Source: Pseudomonas sp. B21-028
Lineage (GTDB): Bacteria; Pseudomonadota; Gammaproteobacteria; Pseudomonadales; Pseudomonadaceae
Direction: 5' to 3'
Length of the DNA stretch: 64,000 nucleotides
Assembly (NCBI RefSeq): GCF_024749045.1
Contig: NZ_CP087184.1
Coordinates: forward strand, 2,728,001-2,792,000
Shown here: one piece after another, positions 1-10,039 of the stretch
How the letters are laid out: each line of letters begins with the position of its first letter
Position numbering within the stretch: position 1 is the stretch's first letter
Translations under genes and position numbers: made by a program
Notes under the pieces: generated by a model
Database searches by the model: none
What the model saw: the letters and a program-made list of their open reading frames with translations, nothing else
What the model was told of the DNA's origin: nothing

Positions 1-3000
1 CGTCACACAAGGCGCCCAGCCAGCGGCGCAGCAGCCAATGATGACGCGGATCCACCTGCAAGGCCTGAAGAATCGTCGATGCATCGGCTTCAGCCTGATC
101 GGCGCTGAACAATCCGGCCTTGAGCATCACCTCCAGCATGGCGCTCAATGCCGCCGTGCCGAGATCGGACTGGTATTGGCGCACCTGCTCGGCCTCGAAG
201 GTGCCGGCCTGGCTGTCCGCGTAGCGGTTCACTGCCTTGAGCAAGGCTGTGTCGTCCACTGGCCGGGACTCGCCGCCTTGCGCCGCCGTGACGAAGGCTA
301 TCAGGCTACGCTCTCCCTGGGCGTCACCCGCCACCAGGCTGACAGCGCTGTCGACTCCCGGAAGGGCGAGCATTGCCGCGTCGATTTCCCCCAGCTCGAT
401 CCGATGCCCACGAATTTTCACCTGGCCGTCTTCACGACCGAGGAATTCAAGCTCGCCCCCCGGCAGGTAGCGGCCCCGATCGCCGGTGCGATACAGGCGC
501 TGACCGTCGAGTGGATGAGCGAAGAAACGCTGGTCGCTCAGGACCTGGTCGCCCAGGTAGCCGAGAGCCAGGCCCATGCCCGTGATGTACAGGTCGCCCG
601 GTACCCAGGTCGGGACATCGCGCCACTGGCTGTCGAGCACGCGGAAACCCTGGTTGGCCAGGGGCAAGCCATAGGGAATGCTGCGCCAGGCCGGATCGAT
701 GGCGCCGATAGGATGCACGTTGGACCAGATCGACGCCTCCGTGGCCCCACCCAGGCTCACCAGCGCCAGGTCGGGAAGCAACCGGCCCAGTTGTGGCGGC
801 AGGTTGAGCGGGATCCAGTCGCCGGACAGCAGGGCCAGACGCAAGCTGTCCAGTGGCCGGGGCTCGGCTTGCAGGTAGTGGGCGAGCATGTGCAGTTGCG
901 CGGGAACGGAGTTCCACAGGGTCACTTGGTGACGCTGCACCTGTTCGGCCCAGTGGGACGGGTCGGCACCGCGTGCCGGGTCGGGCAATACCAGGGTGCC
1001 GCCGACAGCCAGGGGACCGAACAGGTCATACACCGACAGGTCGAAACTCAGCTGTGCCAGGCCCAGTGCCCGGTCGCCGGCGCCGACCTGGAAGCGTCGA
1101 TTGATGTCTTGCACGGTATTGAGTGCCGCGCGGTGACTGATCATCACCCCCTTGGGGTCGCCGGTGGAACCTGAGGTGTAGATCACGTAGGCGAGGTCGT
1201 CGGGGTTGCCGGTGACCGGTTCGAAGGTGGCCGCCGCGGGTGGAAGCCGGTCCACCGAGTGCCAGCGCAGCGCTTCGGGCAACCCGGTGTGGGGCAGCGC
1301 ATGGGACAGGCCCAGCACATGACGCACCTGGGCGTTGGCCAACACCCGGTCGCGGCGGGCGGCCGGGGCGCTGCTGTCGAGTGGCAGGTAGGCGGCGCCC
1401 GCCAGCAACACACCGTAGGCCGCTACCACCTGCCCGGCGCCCTTGGGCATGAGAATCGCCACCGGTTCTTGCGAACGGCAGCCGGCTTCGCGCAGGGTGG
1501 CCGCGACGTCCAGTGCGCGGCGGGCGAGCTCGGCGTAAGTCAGGCTCCCTTCGGCATCGATCACGGCGAGTGCGTCTGGACGTTGTCGTGCCATGACCAG
1601 CAGGTTGTCGTGCAATCGACCTTCGGGAATAGGCGCGGCCGTGGCATTGGCCGCCAGGCGCTCGCGCTGTTGCCAGGCCGGCAGGGGCACCTGCACCGGA
1701 TGTATCCAGGCGGCGGGATCGCTGGCCAGGTGTTGCAGCTCTGTCGAGAACGCCAGCAGCATGTCGTCGATCAAACCGTCGGGGAACACACCCTGGCGCA
1801 CGTCCCAATGAATGTGCAGGCCGTGGCTGTCATCCATCACTTGGCAGTCCAGCGTGACTTGCGGGGTCTGGGTAATGCCATGGCCCACTTGGCGCTGGCT
1901 GGCGGCGGGCAGCTCGATGGCCAGGCCAATGGCACTGGTGAAGACCACCGGCATGGCCGCCGCTTCCCGGCCACGCCGACGGCCGATTTCGCGCATCACT
2001 TGAATCCCGGAGAACAGCCGATGTTCGAGGTCGGCGAACAGTTGGCTTCCCAACTGGCGCGCCTGCGCCGTGAAATCCAGGCCGGTCGGGTCATTGACCT
2101 GCAACAGGCTGACTGAGGTGAAATCCCCCACCAGCCGGTCGACCTGCGGGTGCAGGGGCAGGCGGTTGAGCAGGGTCAGGTTGAGGCTGAAAGCCGGTTG
2201 TTGGCTCCAGCGCTGCAGGACGCCGACGTAGGCGGCGAGTACCACGATCGAAGGCGTCAGGCCGTGGTCGCTGGCGGCACTTTTTAAAGCTGTCCATTGC
2301 TGACGGTCGAGCCGCGCCCGGTGTCGGCGGAAACACGGTGTGGTGCTGTCCTCGGTCGCCAGGGGCGCGGGCAATTGTGGCGCGGCGGGCAATTCGTCGA
2401 CCCGGTTCAGCCAATACGCACGGTCGCGCTGGTGGCGACTTCCTTCCAGCAACCGGCGCTCGGCCAGCAGGTAGTCACGAAAGCTGATGTCCAGCGGCGG
2501 CAAAGGCGTGTCGGGGTCTTGCAGCAGTTGCTCCAGTTCGTTGAACAGCAATTGCGCGCTGGCCCAGTCGGCGATCAGCGAGTCCATGGAGAAATGCAGG
2601 GTGTCACCGCTGTCGCTGCGACTCAGGCGCAGCTCGAACAGGGGCCATTGCTCGGTGGGGTAGAGCTTCTGCTCCATGGCCTGACGGATCTGCCGTACGG
2701 TCTGTTGCCGCGCATCGTCGGTGGCGGCTCGCAAATCCTGCACCGCCACCCGGTAGGGAGGAACATCGGCCAGCACCCGTTGCGAGCCTTCGCTGGCGAT
2801 CACCGCGCGGAGCATGTCGTGGCGGGCGATCAGGCGGTTCCAGGCCTGCTCCACCCGCTGCGGGTCAAGCCGCGGCCAGCTCAGTTCCAGGTAACCGTGA
2901 CAAGCGACATTGCCGTAGCCGAAAGATGATTGGCGGCCCAGCAAATAGGCATTTTGCACGTCGGTCAGAGGGAAGGGCACGTGGCGGCTGCCTGCATCGG

Positions 3001-3184
3001 CGACGACCTGGGCGCGTTCCTGGGTGTGCAGCAGCTCCAGGATCTGTTGCTTGTGGGTGCGCAATTGCTCCAGGCGGGTGGCATCGAGCAGGCCTTGGGG
3101 CGCGCGGAATTTCAATTGTCCGTCCTGGGGCCAGAGTTCGACGCCCAGGGACTTGAGTTCGCTTAACAGTTTGGCGGCGGGCAT
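1..3184 (-). CDS. NRPS, TubC docking - Cy - interrupted A domain (3' end outside window)
   Basis: The frame is open from the ATG at 3184 to the window edge, so the gene is partial. Residues ~2-52 look like a TubC-type N-terminal docking domain (short helical, GVELWPQDGQLKF, ending KQQILELL). A Cy domain follows at ~65-480 with the DxxxxDxxS motif (DSLIADWAS) that replaces HHxxxDG in heterocyclizing domains. The adenylation domain carries YTSGSTGDPKGV and RIELGEI. Its pocket residues, placed by eye, read DLYNLSLIW, the cysteine code. After the A8 motif the sequence does not run into A9/A10 but into a helical stretch ending PRHHWLLRRWLGALCD, as at the start of the methyltransferase or epimerase-like inserts in PchE/PchF. 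It starts 38 bp after the preceding NRPS gene, so the two are probably one operon. Product inferred: a module adding and cyclizing Cys in a thiazoline siderophore. Confidence 0.88.
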   Translation of the reverse strand, partial: MPAAKLLSELKSLGVELWPQDGQLKFRAPQGLLDATRLEQLRTHKQQILELLHTQERAQVVADAGSRHVPFPLTDVQNAYLLGRQSSFGYGNVACHGYLELSWPRLDPQRVEQAWNRLIARHDMLRAVIASEGSQRVLADVPPYRVAVQDLRAATDDARQQTVRQIRQAMEQKLYPTEQWPLFELRLSRSDSGDTLHFSMDSLIADWASAQLLFNELEQLLQDPDTPLPPLDISFRDYLLAERRLLEGSRHQRDRAYWLNRVDELPAAPQLPAPLATEDSTTPCFRRHRARLDRQQWTALKSAASDHGLTPSIVVLAAYVGVLQRWSQQPAFSLNLTLLNRLPLHPQVDRLVGDFTSVSLLQVNDPTGLDFTAQARQLGSQLFADLEHRLFSGIQVMREIGRRRGREAAAMPVVFTSAIGLAIELPAASQRQVGHGITQTPQVTLDCQVMDDSHGLHIHWDVRQGVFPDGLIDDMLLAFSTELQHLASDPAAWIHPVQVPLPAWQQRERLAANATAAPIPEGRLHDNLLVMARQRPDALAVIDAEGSLTYAELARRALDVAATLREAGCRSQEPVAILMPKGAGQVVAAYGVLLAGAAYLPLDSSAPAARRDRVLANAQVRHVLGLSHALPHTGLPEALRWHSVDRLPPAAATFEPVTGNPDDLAYVIYTSGSTGDPKGVMISHRAALNTVQDINRRFQVGAGDRALGLAQLSFDLSVYDLFGPLAVGGTLVLPDPARGADPSHWAEQVQRHQVTLWNSVPAQLHMLAHYLQAEPRPLDSLRLALLSGDWIPLNLPPQLGRLLPDLALVSLGGATEASIWSNVHPIGAIDPAWRSIPYGLPLANQGFRVLDSQWRDVPTWVPGDLYITGMGLALGYLGDQVLSDQRFFAHPLDGQRLYRTGDRGRYLPGGELEFLGREDGQVKIRGHRIELGEIDAAMLALPGVDSAVSLVAGDAQGERSLIAFVTAAQGGESRPVDDTALLKAVNRYADSQAGTFEAEQVRQYQSDLGTAALSAMLEVMLKAGLFSADQAEADASTILQALQVDPRHHWLLRRWLGALCD

Positions 3185-3222
3185 GGGTACGGCTCCTGGA
3201 AAATAGCGAGGTCCTGAAGGCA

Positions 3223-6200
3223 TCAGATGACGCCTTCTTCAACGGTGTCTGGGTTGGGTTGGCATTCGAGGGTTTGCGCCACTTCCAGCAATGTGGCGGC
3301 ACCGAACAACTGGCCCATGGGGATTTCCACGCCGAGGCGGGTGCGCAGCATTTCGAGGAAGCGCGTGGCCAACAGGCTGTCGCCGCCCAGACGGAAAAAG
3401 TTGTCGTGGCGCGATACGCTGGGCACGTTGAGTAGCTGTTGCCAGAGCTCGGCGATCAGCTGTTCGCCTTCGCTCAGGGGCTGCTCGTCCAGGTCCGGGG
3501 TTGGCTGGGCGATGGCCTCCAGGGCGGCCAGCAGGGCGCGGCGATCGACCTTGCCATTGCTGCTCAAGGGCAGGCGATCCAGCACCTGCAGTTGTTCCGG
3601 GCGCATGTAGGCTGGCAGGCATTGTTCGAGGTGTGCCGCCAGTGCCTGCGCGGGGACGGTGGCCGTGACGGCAGCCATCAACCGGTTCTGCCCCGTGACC
3701 AACGCCACGGCCATGCTGACGGCGGGATGGCGGACCAGGGCGGCTTCGATCTCCCCCAGCTCGATGCGGTGTCCGCGGATCTTGACCTGGCTGTCTGCGC
3801 GGCCCAGGAATTCCAGCAGGCCATCGGGGTGATAACGCCCCAGGTCGCCGGTGCGGTACCAGCCATCGACAAAGCGTTCGGCACTGAGCTGCGGCGCGTG
3901 GCGATACCCGCGTGCAACCCCTGCGCCGCCGATCCACAGCTCCCCCGTGACCCAGTCCGGGCAATCCCGGCCCAGGACATCAACCACCCGATAGGCCTGG
4001 TTGCCCAGGGGCAGGCCGTAGGGAATCGAGCGCCAGCCGGGCAAGGCCTCGCGCACTTCGAAATGGTTGGACCAGATGGCCGCCTCGGTAGCGCCGCCCA
4101 GGGCGATGAAACGGCATGCCGGCGCCTGTTGTGCCAGGCGGGCGGGGAGGTCGAGTCCGATCCAGTCCCCCGACAGCAAGGCCACCCGCAGCGCCAGCGG
4201 CCGGCGGTCATGGACGTTGGCTTCGAGCAGCATGTCGAGCAAGGCCGGCACGCTGTTCCACAGGGTTACGCCATGGTGCTGGAGCGCCTTGAGCCAGGCT
4301 CGCGCATCACGGCGTTGATGTTCGTCGATCAACACCAGGGCGGCCCCCACCGACAGCAGGCCGAACAGGTCGTATACCGAGAGATCGAAGTCCAGCGCCG
4401 ACAAGGCCAGGCCACGATCCGTTGCCTGGACGCCGTAGCGACGATTGATGTCGGCCACGGTGTTCATCGCTGCCCGGTGGGTGATTTCCACGCCCTTGGG
4501 TTGGCCGGTGGAGCCTGAGGTATAGATCACATAGGCCAGGGCGTCGGGCGCTACCGGTAGCGGGGCCGGAAGCGGTTCGGCTTCCAGCGCCCGGGCGGGC
4601 TTGAGATACCTGACCTCCGGCAGCAGCGGGTCGTGTTCGGCGATTATCAGCATCACCCCGGCCTGTTGCACGATGCGCTGGCAGCGTTGCAACGGTTGAT
4701 CGACCCCTATCGGCAAGTAGGCCGCGCCCGCCGCCAGGACGCCCAGGACACTGGCGACCTGATGCGCGCCCTTGACCAGGGACACTCCCACCAAATCTCC
4801 GGGCATGACGCCAGCGTCCACCAGACTGCGGGCAATCCGCAGGGCGCGGTCGGCCAGTTCGCCATAACTCAGCGTGCCGTCCTCGTCCCACAGCAGGGCA
4901 GTATTCCGTGGCGCCTGGCGGGCCTGCTGGAAGAAGCCCTGATGCAGGGTCGGGTCGCCAGGTACGCCGGCGCCCGGCGCGTTGATCCGCGCCCTTCGCT
5001 CAGCCTGGGCCAGCGGCAGCAGGTCCGGTGGCGCACTGTCCCATGGTTGTTCGGCCAGCCAGTTCAAGCTGTACAGGTAGGCATCGAACATGGCTTCGAC
5101 CATGCCTTCGGGAAACAGGCCAACCACCCGGTCCCAGTTCAGCGCGATGCCGCCATCGGCTTCCACCACCTGATGGTCGAGCCACACCTGCGGTGTCTGG
5201 GTCAGGCCGAACACCTGATGGGCAAAGGGGCCGTCCTGTGGCGCGGCGGTGCCGTCGGGCACGCCCAGGGCGCTGGTGAATACCACTGGCATGCTCGCTT
5301 GTTGCTCGCCGTTGCCCCGGGCCAGTTGGCGCAGCAGGCCCACGGAGCCCAGGCTGCGATGCTCCAGGGCTTCGCCCAGGGTCTGTTGGGTACGGCGCGC
5401 CCGGTCGAGCCAACGCTCGCCCGTTCGAGGGGTGTAGCCAAGCAGGGTCAGGGAGGTGAAGTCGCCCATCACCTGATCGATTTGAGGATGCAGCGGGCGG
5501 CGGTCGAACAGCGTCAGGTTCAGGCTCAGATCCGGACGGGCGCTCCAGCGACTGAGCGTTTCGGCGAAGGCGCAGAGCAGCACGGCCGAGGCTGTCAGGC
5601 CATGCTGCTGGGCCTTGGTCAGTATCGCTCCCCAAGCCTGGGCATCGATCTGTCCTTGCAGGCGTTCGAAACGGGGACGACCAAGGCTGGCTGGGTCGAC
5701 TGCGAGCGGCAGTTGCGGGTGCGGCGGCAGTTCGGGCAAGCGTTCCTGCCAGAAACGTTGTGCCGCTTCCAGTTCGGCCGGCTCCGGGGCGGATTGCAGT
5801 TGGTAGTCGCGAAACGACAGTTGCAGCGGCGCCAGTTGCAGCGTCGGGTCGCGGTACAAGGCGTCGAGTTCGGCGTAGAGACTCAGGATGCTCAGGGCAT
5901 CGAGGATCAGGTTGTCCAGGCTGATGGCCAAGCGTGTATGCCGGCCATGGACCAGGGCCTGCACGTCGAACAACGGCCACTGTGCCGGATCGAATACCCG
6001 GTGGGCACAGTGCTCGCGCAGCTCGTCAAGGCGGCTGTAGGCCTGGCCGATTGTGAACCTCGGCACTTCTTCGAGGATGCGTGCCTGGCCGTGCCGGTCG
6101 AACACGGCGCGAAGCATTTCATGGCGCTCGATCAGCCGCTCCAGTGCACATTGCAGGCGGGGCAGGTCCAGGTCCTCGACCTCATACTCGCGGTAGAAGT

Positions 6201-9200
6201 GGCAACTCACGCCTCCCAGTACCAGGCTTGGGTCGCGGCCCAACCAATAGGCCTGCTGCACTTCGGTCGTGGGGAAGGGTTCGTAGCGCTGCGACAGGTC
6301 CGCCACGATGTTGCGCCGGGTCACGGCCTCGGCATCTTGATGCAGGCTGGCGCAGAACCGGGCCAGCACCGGGTTGGCGAAGATCTCTGCCACCCGGGCG
6401 CCCCCCAGGCCTTGTTCGGCCAGCAGGCGCACCAGGCGGGTAGCGCTCAGGGAGTCGCCGCCCAGGGAAAAGAAGTTGTGTTCCCGACAGACCTCACCGC
6501 AGCCCAGCAAGGCCTGCCAAGCCCGCGCCACCTGTCGTTCAATGGGACCGCAGGGGGGCGACAGGTCACGGCGGGGACTCGGATCTTGCGCGGCCAGCCA
6601 CTCGAGCAAGGCTTTGCGGTCGACCTTGCCATTGGCCGTCAAGGGCCATTGCGCGCAACCCAGTATCCGCTCCGGAATCATATAGGCGGGCAGACGCTCG
6701 GCCAGGTGCCCCGGCAAGCCTGGCAGATCGACGGAGGCCGGCTCCGCAGGGCCGTCATGCAAGCGCACCACGGCCGCCAGGCGTTGGCCGTCGAGCATAA
6801 CCGTGGCTTGCTCGATCCCAGGCCAGGCCACCAGCGCGTTCTCGATTTCCCCGGCTTCGATGCGATAGCCTCGCAGCTTGAGCTGGAAGTCGCTGCGTCC
6901 GAGGAATTCGACGTTGCCGTCCGGATGGTAGCGTGCGCTGTCGCCGGTACGGTACCAGCGCAGGCCTTGATACTCGACGAAACGCTCGGCGGTGCGCAGC
7001 GGGTCGCCACGGTAGCCCAGGGCAACACCGGCGCCACCGATCCAGAGTTCGCCAGCGACCCAATCCGGGCAGTCGTGGCCATGACGGTCGACAATCCGCA
7101 GGCTGACGTTATCCAGGGGCTTGCCATATGGCAGGCAGTGCCAGTGCAGCGGCTGGCCGGGCACCACTTCGTAGAGCGTCGAGTGGATGGCGGTTTCGGT
7201 GGCGCCGCCCAGGGCCATGAAGCGACAGCCCGGGGCCTGGGCCCACAGCCGCGGCGCCAGGTCCGGGGCCACTTTGTCGCCACCCAATAGCACGGCGCGC
7301 AGGGGCAGGTCGGCGGCGTGGCTGGGTGCACAACTGAGCAGCATGTCCAACAGCGCCGGCACGCAATTGAGCACGCTGGCGCGGTGCTGCAACGCCAGTT
7401 CGCGCCAGCGTTCGGCATCGCGCTGGGCCTGGGATTCGACGCAGATCACCGCGGCGCCCGTGGAGAGGGCCGCAAACAGGTCGAATACTGACAAGTCGAA
7501 CTCCAGCGCCGACAGCGCGAGGATCCGATCATGGGGGTTCAGGTCCAAGCGTCGCTGCAGGTCTTGCAGGGTATTGGCCGCCGCGAGATGGCTGATTTCC
7601 ACGCCTTTTGGCTCCCCCGTGGAGCCGGAGGTGTAGAGGATGTAGGCCAGGTCACTGATTTTACCGGGGCGCGGTGCGCGCAGGGCTTCGCCATCATCGG
7701 GCAATGCGCTGAGCAGCAACCGGGCGTCGGACGAGTCGACGATCTTCTGCCGACGGGCCGGGGGTTGATCGAAGCCGATGGGCAGGTACGTGGCGCTGCA
7801 CGCCAGGACGCCCAATACCGCGATGACCTGTTCCGGTCCTTTGGGCAGCTGGATGGCGACGACGTCCCCCCGCTTGACCCCCTGGCGCTCGAGATAGCCC
7901 GCCAGTTGCAGGGCACGCTCGGCCAGGGTGCCGTAGCTCATGGCCTGGTTGCCATAAAGCAAGGCGGGCGCCTCGGGAGCCGTTTGGGCCAGTTGGAAAA
8001 AGTCATCGTGCAGGCGTTTCACCGGCAGGGGCGCGGGCCGGCCTTGTGACTGTTGTCGCACGGCGAGATGGCTGGGCGGCGTCAGCGCCGGGGGCAACTG
8101 CTGCCAGGCCGAAGGCTCAACGCAAAGACGTTGCAGCAGCCCGGTGTAGGCGTCGAACAAACCATCCAGTACACCATCGGCGAATAGCCCTTCCCGGGCG
8201 TCGAGGTTGACCAGTATGCCGCCGTCCAGCTCGGTGACCTGCGCGTCGAGCCACACTTGCGGGCCCTGGGAGATGATCCAGGCCGGTCGGCCGAAACTGT
8301 CCTGCACGCCTTCGGCGAACAGTTCCCCCAGGCCCAGGGCACTGGTGTACACCACGGGCGCCAGGACGGGTTCGCCCTGTTGTCGGGACAGCTCGCGCAG
8401 CACTTCCAGGCCGGAAAACGCGCTGTGGGCGGCATCTTCATGAAAGCGCTGTTGCAGGGCCCGGGCCCGCACGGCAAAAGTACCGGCTTGCGTACCATCC
8501 CAGGCCAGCAGGATCGATGAAGTGAAGTCGCCCACCAGACGGTCGACATCGGCATGCAGGGGGGCACGGTTGAACAGCGGCAGGTTCAGCAACAGTTCGG
8601 GCGTTTCGCACCAGGCGCCCAGGGCTTCGCAGAATACGGCTGCCAGGGCCATGGCGGGGGTCAGGGTATTTTCCCGGGCATGACGTTCGAAGGCCTGGCG
8701 CTGCGAAGGCGACAGCCAATGGTGACGACGCCTTACCTGGCAATCGTCGCTGCAGTGAGCCTTGATCGGCAGGCGCGGGGCGCCGGGAAGCTGTTCCAGG
8801 CGTTGCAGCCAGTAGTCGCGGTCCTGTTGATGGCGCGCTCGCTGCTCAGGCTGTGCATGTTCCTGGCGACGCTGGGCCAGGTAGCGAGCAAAGCTGTAGT
8901 CGAGCGGTGGCAAGGGTTGCTGGCGATACAAAAGCACCAGGTCGCCCAGCAAGGTGCGCAGGCTCAGGGCGTCGGCGGCGAGCATGTCGAGGTTCAGGTG
9001 CAAGCGGGTACCAGCTGGGCGCAGGGCATCGGGCAGCAGCGACAATTGGATGTCCAGCACCTCGCCCTGCTCGACGGCCAACCGGCGGTGGGACAGTTCC
9101 GCGCGCAAGGCCAGCAGCCGTTGTTGCGCCTGTTCGACATCGGTCTGGCGCAGGTCATGGACCTTGAGGCCTGGCCAGGGGCTCTGCGCGAGGATCTGCT

Positions 9201-9678
9201 GGCGGCCATCTTCGCCGAACTGGGCACGCAGCATGGCGTGACGTTCAAACAGTGCGCGAACGGCGGCTTGCAACCGGACCGGATCGACGTCGTTGCCATC
9301 GAATTCGTTATAGAAGTGCGCGGCCACGTCGCCCAACTGTTGACCGGGAGCGCGACCGATCCAATAAGCGTGCTGCATCGGTGCCAGTTCGAAGGGCAGG
9401 TGTTCGTCCACGCCGGGCGGAGTGTCGTCGATGGATTCCGGCTGGGCGGTGTCGAGCCTGGCCAACCATGCGGACAGCCGGGGATCGGCGACCAGGTCGG
9501 CGAAACGCGCCGGCAGGCCCTGGCGTTGCCATTGACCGGCCAGGCGGATCAGCGTGACCGAATCCAGCCCCCATTCGATCAGGTTGGCTTCGAGCGGGAT
9601 CTGTTCAGCGGGCAGGCCCAGGGCCTGGGACAGGGACTGACGTAGCAGTGTTGCGGTTGAGGTGCTGGGAGTGGCCAT
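3223..9678 (-). CDS. NRPS, ArCP-Cy-A-T-Cy-A-T (thiazoline siderophore type)
   Basis: 2151 aa. Residues ~10-75 form a carrier domain with GLDS (Ser40) resembling aryl carrier proteins of EntB/PchE/HMWP2 type. Cy1 spans ~95-520 (DMLAADALS, D231/D236). A1 spans ~560-1020 (YTSGSTGEPKGV, RWYRTGD, NGKVDR). Carrier 1 has LGGDS (S1076). Cy2 spans ~1135-1580 (DNLILDALS, D1255/D1260). A2 spans ~1610-2040, and carrier 2 has LGGDS near 2101. By eye A2 reads DLYNLSLIW (Cys). A1 reads DLFNLGLIH, which is divergent and may still be Cys. No thioesterase, so the chain must pass on, presumably to the docking-domain NRPS 38 bp downstream. Salicylate or other starter genes are not in the window. A Fur-like box lies 78 bp upstream. 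Long plus-strand ORFs opposite this gene are codon-bias shadows. Confidence 0.93.
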   Translation of the reverse strand: MATPSTSTATLLRQSLSQALGLPAEQIPLEANLIEWGLDSVTLIRLAGQWQRQGLPARFADLVADPRLSAWLARLDTAQPESIDDTPPGVDEHLPFELAPMQHAYWIGRAPGQQLGDVAAHFYNEFDGNDVDPVRLQAAVRALFERHAMLRAQFGEDGRQQILAQSPWPGLKVHDLRQTDVEQAQQRLLALRAELSHRRLAVEQGEVLDIQLSLLPDALRPAGTRLHLNLDMLAADALSLRTLLGDLVLLYRQQPLPPLDYSFARYLAQRRQEHAQPEQRARHQQDRDYWLQRLEQLPGAPRLPIKAHCSDDCQVRRRHHWLSPSQRQAFERHARENTLTPAMALAAVFCEALGAWCETPELLLNLPLFNRAPLHADVDRLVGDFTSSILLAWDGTQAGTFAVRARALQQRFHEDAAHSAFSGLEVLRELSRQQGEPVLAPVVYTSALGLGELFAEGVQDSFGRPAWIISQGPQVWLDAQVTELDGGILVNLDAREGLFADGVLDGLFDAYTGLLQRLCVEPSAWQQLPPALTPPSHLAVRQQSQGRPAPLPVKRLHDDFFQLAQTAPEAPALLYGNQAMSYGTLAERALQLAGYLERQGVKRGDVVAIQLPKGPEQVIAVLGVLACSATYLPIGFDQPPARRQKIVDSSDARLLLSALPDDGEALRAPRPGKISDLAYILYTSGSTGEPKGVEISHLAAANTLQDLQRRLDLNPHDRILALSALEFDLSVFDLFAALSTGAAVICVESQAQRDAERWRELALQHRASVLNCVPALLDMLLSCAPSHAADLPLRAVLLGGDKVAPDLAPRLWAQAPGCRFMALGGATETAIHSTLYEVVPGQPLHWHCLPYGKPLDNVSLRIVDRHGHDCPDWVAGELWIGGAGVALGYRGDPLRTAERFVEYQGLRWYRTGDSARYHPDGNVEFLGRSDFQLKLRGYRIEAGEIENALVAWPGIEQATVMLDGQRLAAVVRLHDGPAEPASVDLPGLPGHLAERLPAYMIPERILGCAQWPLTANGKVDRKALLEWLAAQDPSPRRDLSPPCGPIERQVARAWQALLGCGEVCREHNFFSLGGDSLSATRLVRLLAEQGLGGARVAEIFANPVLARFCASLHQDAEAVTRRNIVADLSQRYEPFPTTEVQQAYWLGRDPSLVLGGVSCHFYREYEVEDLDLPRLQCALERLIERHEMLRAVFDRHGQARILEEVPRFTIGQAYSRLDELREHCAHRVFDPAQWPLFDVQALVHGRHTRLAISLDNLILDALSILSLYAELDALYRDPTLQLAPLQLSFRDYQLQSAPEPAELEAAQRFWQERLPELPPHPQLPLAVDPASLGRPRFERLQGQIDAQAWGAILTKAQQHGLTASAVLLCAFAETLSRWSARPDLSLNLTLFDRRPLHPQIDQVMGDFTSLTLLGYTPRTGERWLDRARRTQQTLGEALEHRSLGSVGLLRQLARGNGEQQASMPVVFTSALGVPDGTAAPQDGPFAHQVFGLTQTPQVWLDHQVVEADGGIALNWDRVVGLFPEGMVEAMFDAYLYSLNWLAEQPWDSAPPDLLPLAQAERRARINAPGAGVPGDPTLHQGFFQQARQAPRNTALLWDEDGTLSYGELADRALRIARSLVDAGVMPGDLVGVSLVKGAHQVASVLGVLAAGAAYLPIGVDQPLQRCQRIVQQAGVMLIIAEHDPLLPEVRYLKPARALEAEPLPAPLPVAPDALAYVIYTSGSTGQPKGVEITHRAAMNTVADINRRYGVQATDRGLALSALDFDLSVYDLFGLLSVGAALVLIDEHQRRDARAWLKALQHHGVTLWNSVPALLDMLLEANVHDRRPLALRVALLSGDWIGLDLPARLAQQAPACRFIALGGATEAAIWSNHFEVREALPGWRSIPYGLPLGNQAYRVVDVLGRDCPDWVTGELWIGGAGVARGYRHAPQLSAERFVDGWYRTGDLGRYHPDGLLEFLGRADSQVKIRGHRIELGEIEAALVRHPAVSMAVALVTGQNRLMAAVTATVPAQALAAHLEQCLPAYMRPEQLQVLDRLPLSSNGKVDRRALLAALEAIAQPTPDLDEQPLSEGEQLIAELWQQLLNVPSVSRHDNFFRLGGDSLLATRFLEMLRTRLGVEIPMGQLFGAATLLEVAQTLECQPNPDTVEEGVI

Positions 9679-9755
9679 GGCTCAACGTCTTCTCATAGCT
9701 ATTGTCCGGGCCGGGGTTGGCCCAGGCGTGGGGGCAGCAAGTGCATGGCCGAGAT

Positions 9756-9774
9756 GCTAGTCATTCTCATTTTC
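9756..9774. promoter_or_regulatory. Fur-box-like site between NRPS operon and ABC/TonB operon
   Basis: On the minus strand this 19-mer matches the Fur consensus GATAATGATAATCATTATC at 14 of 19 positions (counted by eye). It lies 78 bp upstream of the NRPS start and 266 bp upstream of the ABC ATPase start, in the 361-bp divergent intergenic region 9679-10039. No other gene was seen in that region. Confidence 0.6.
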
Positions 9775-10039
9775 GCGACTACCCGGATCGAATCGTTTTA
9801 GCCCCGGATCCATTTACCCCCTGCATGCTTGAACAATGCCGGCGCGGGGGCGGGCGGCAGAGAGCGGCGCGATACGGTTGGAAAATGACTTGAATCGGGT
9901 AGAGCCCGATCGACGGCCTGACTACCGTCGCTCGCTGCGCTTTCCAGGGCGCAGGTTTCCCCTCCCACATAAGCGTCGTCCGGTCAGACTCGGCTCACCC
10001 CGCGATCCCGGTACTGGCGCGCCGTCCACGGAGTTGCAG

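Noticed and set aside
4633..7290. 885-codon plus-strand ORF
   Set aside because: Lies entirely opposite the NRPS gene; composition is that of an antisense shadow in GC-rich DNA with no recognisable domain.
9836..10039. Longer start for the ABC ATPase
   Set aside because: Added residues are Arg/Pro-rich without family match; the internal ATG has a proper ribosome-binding site.
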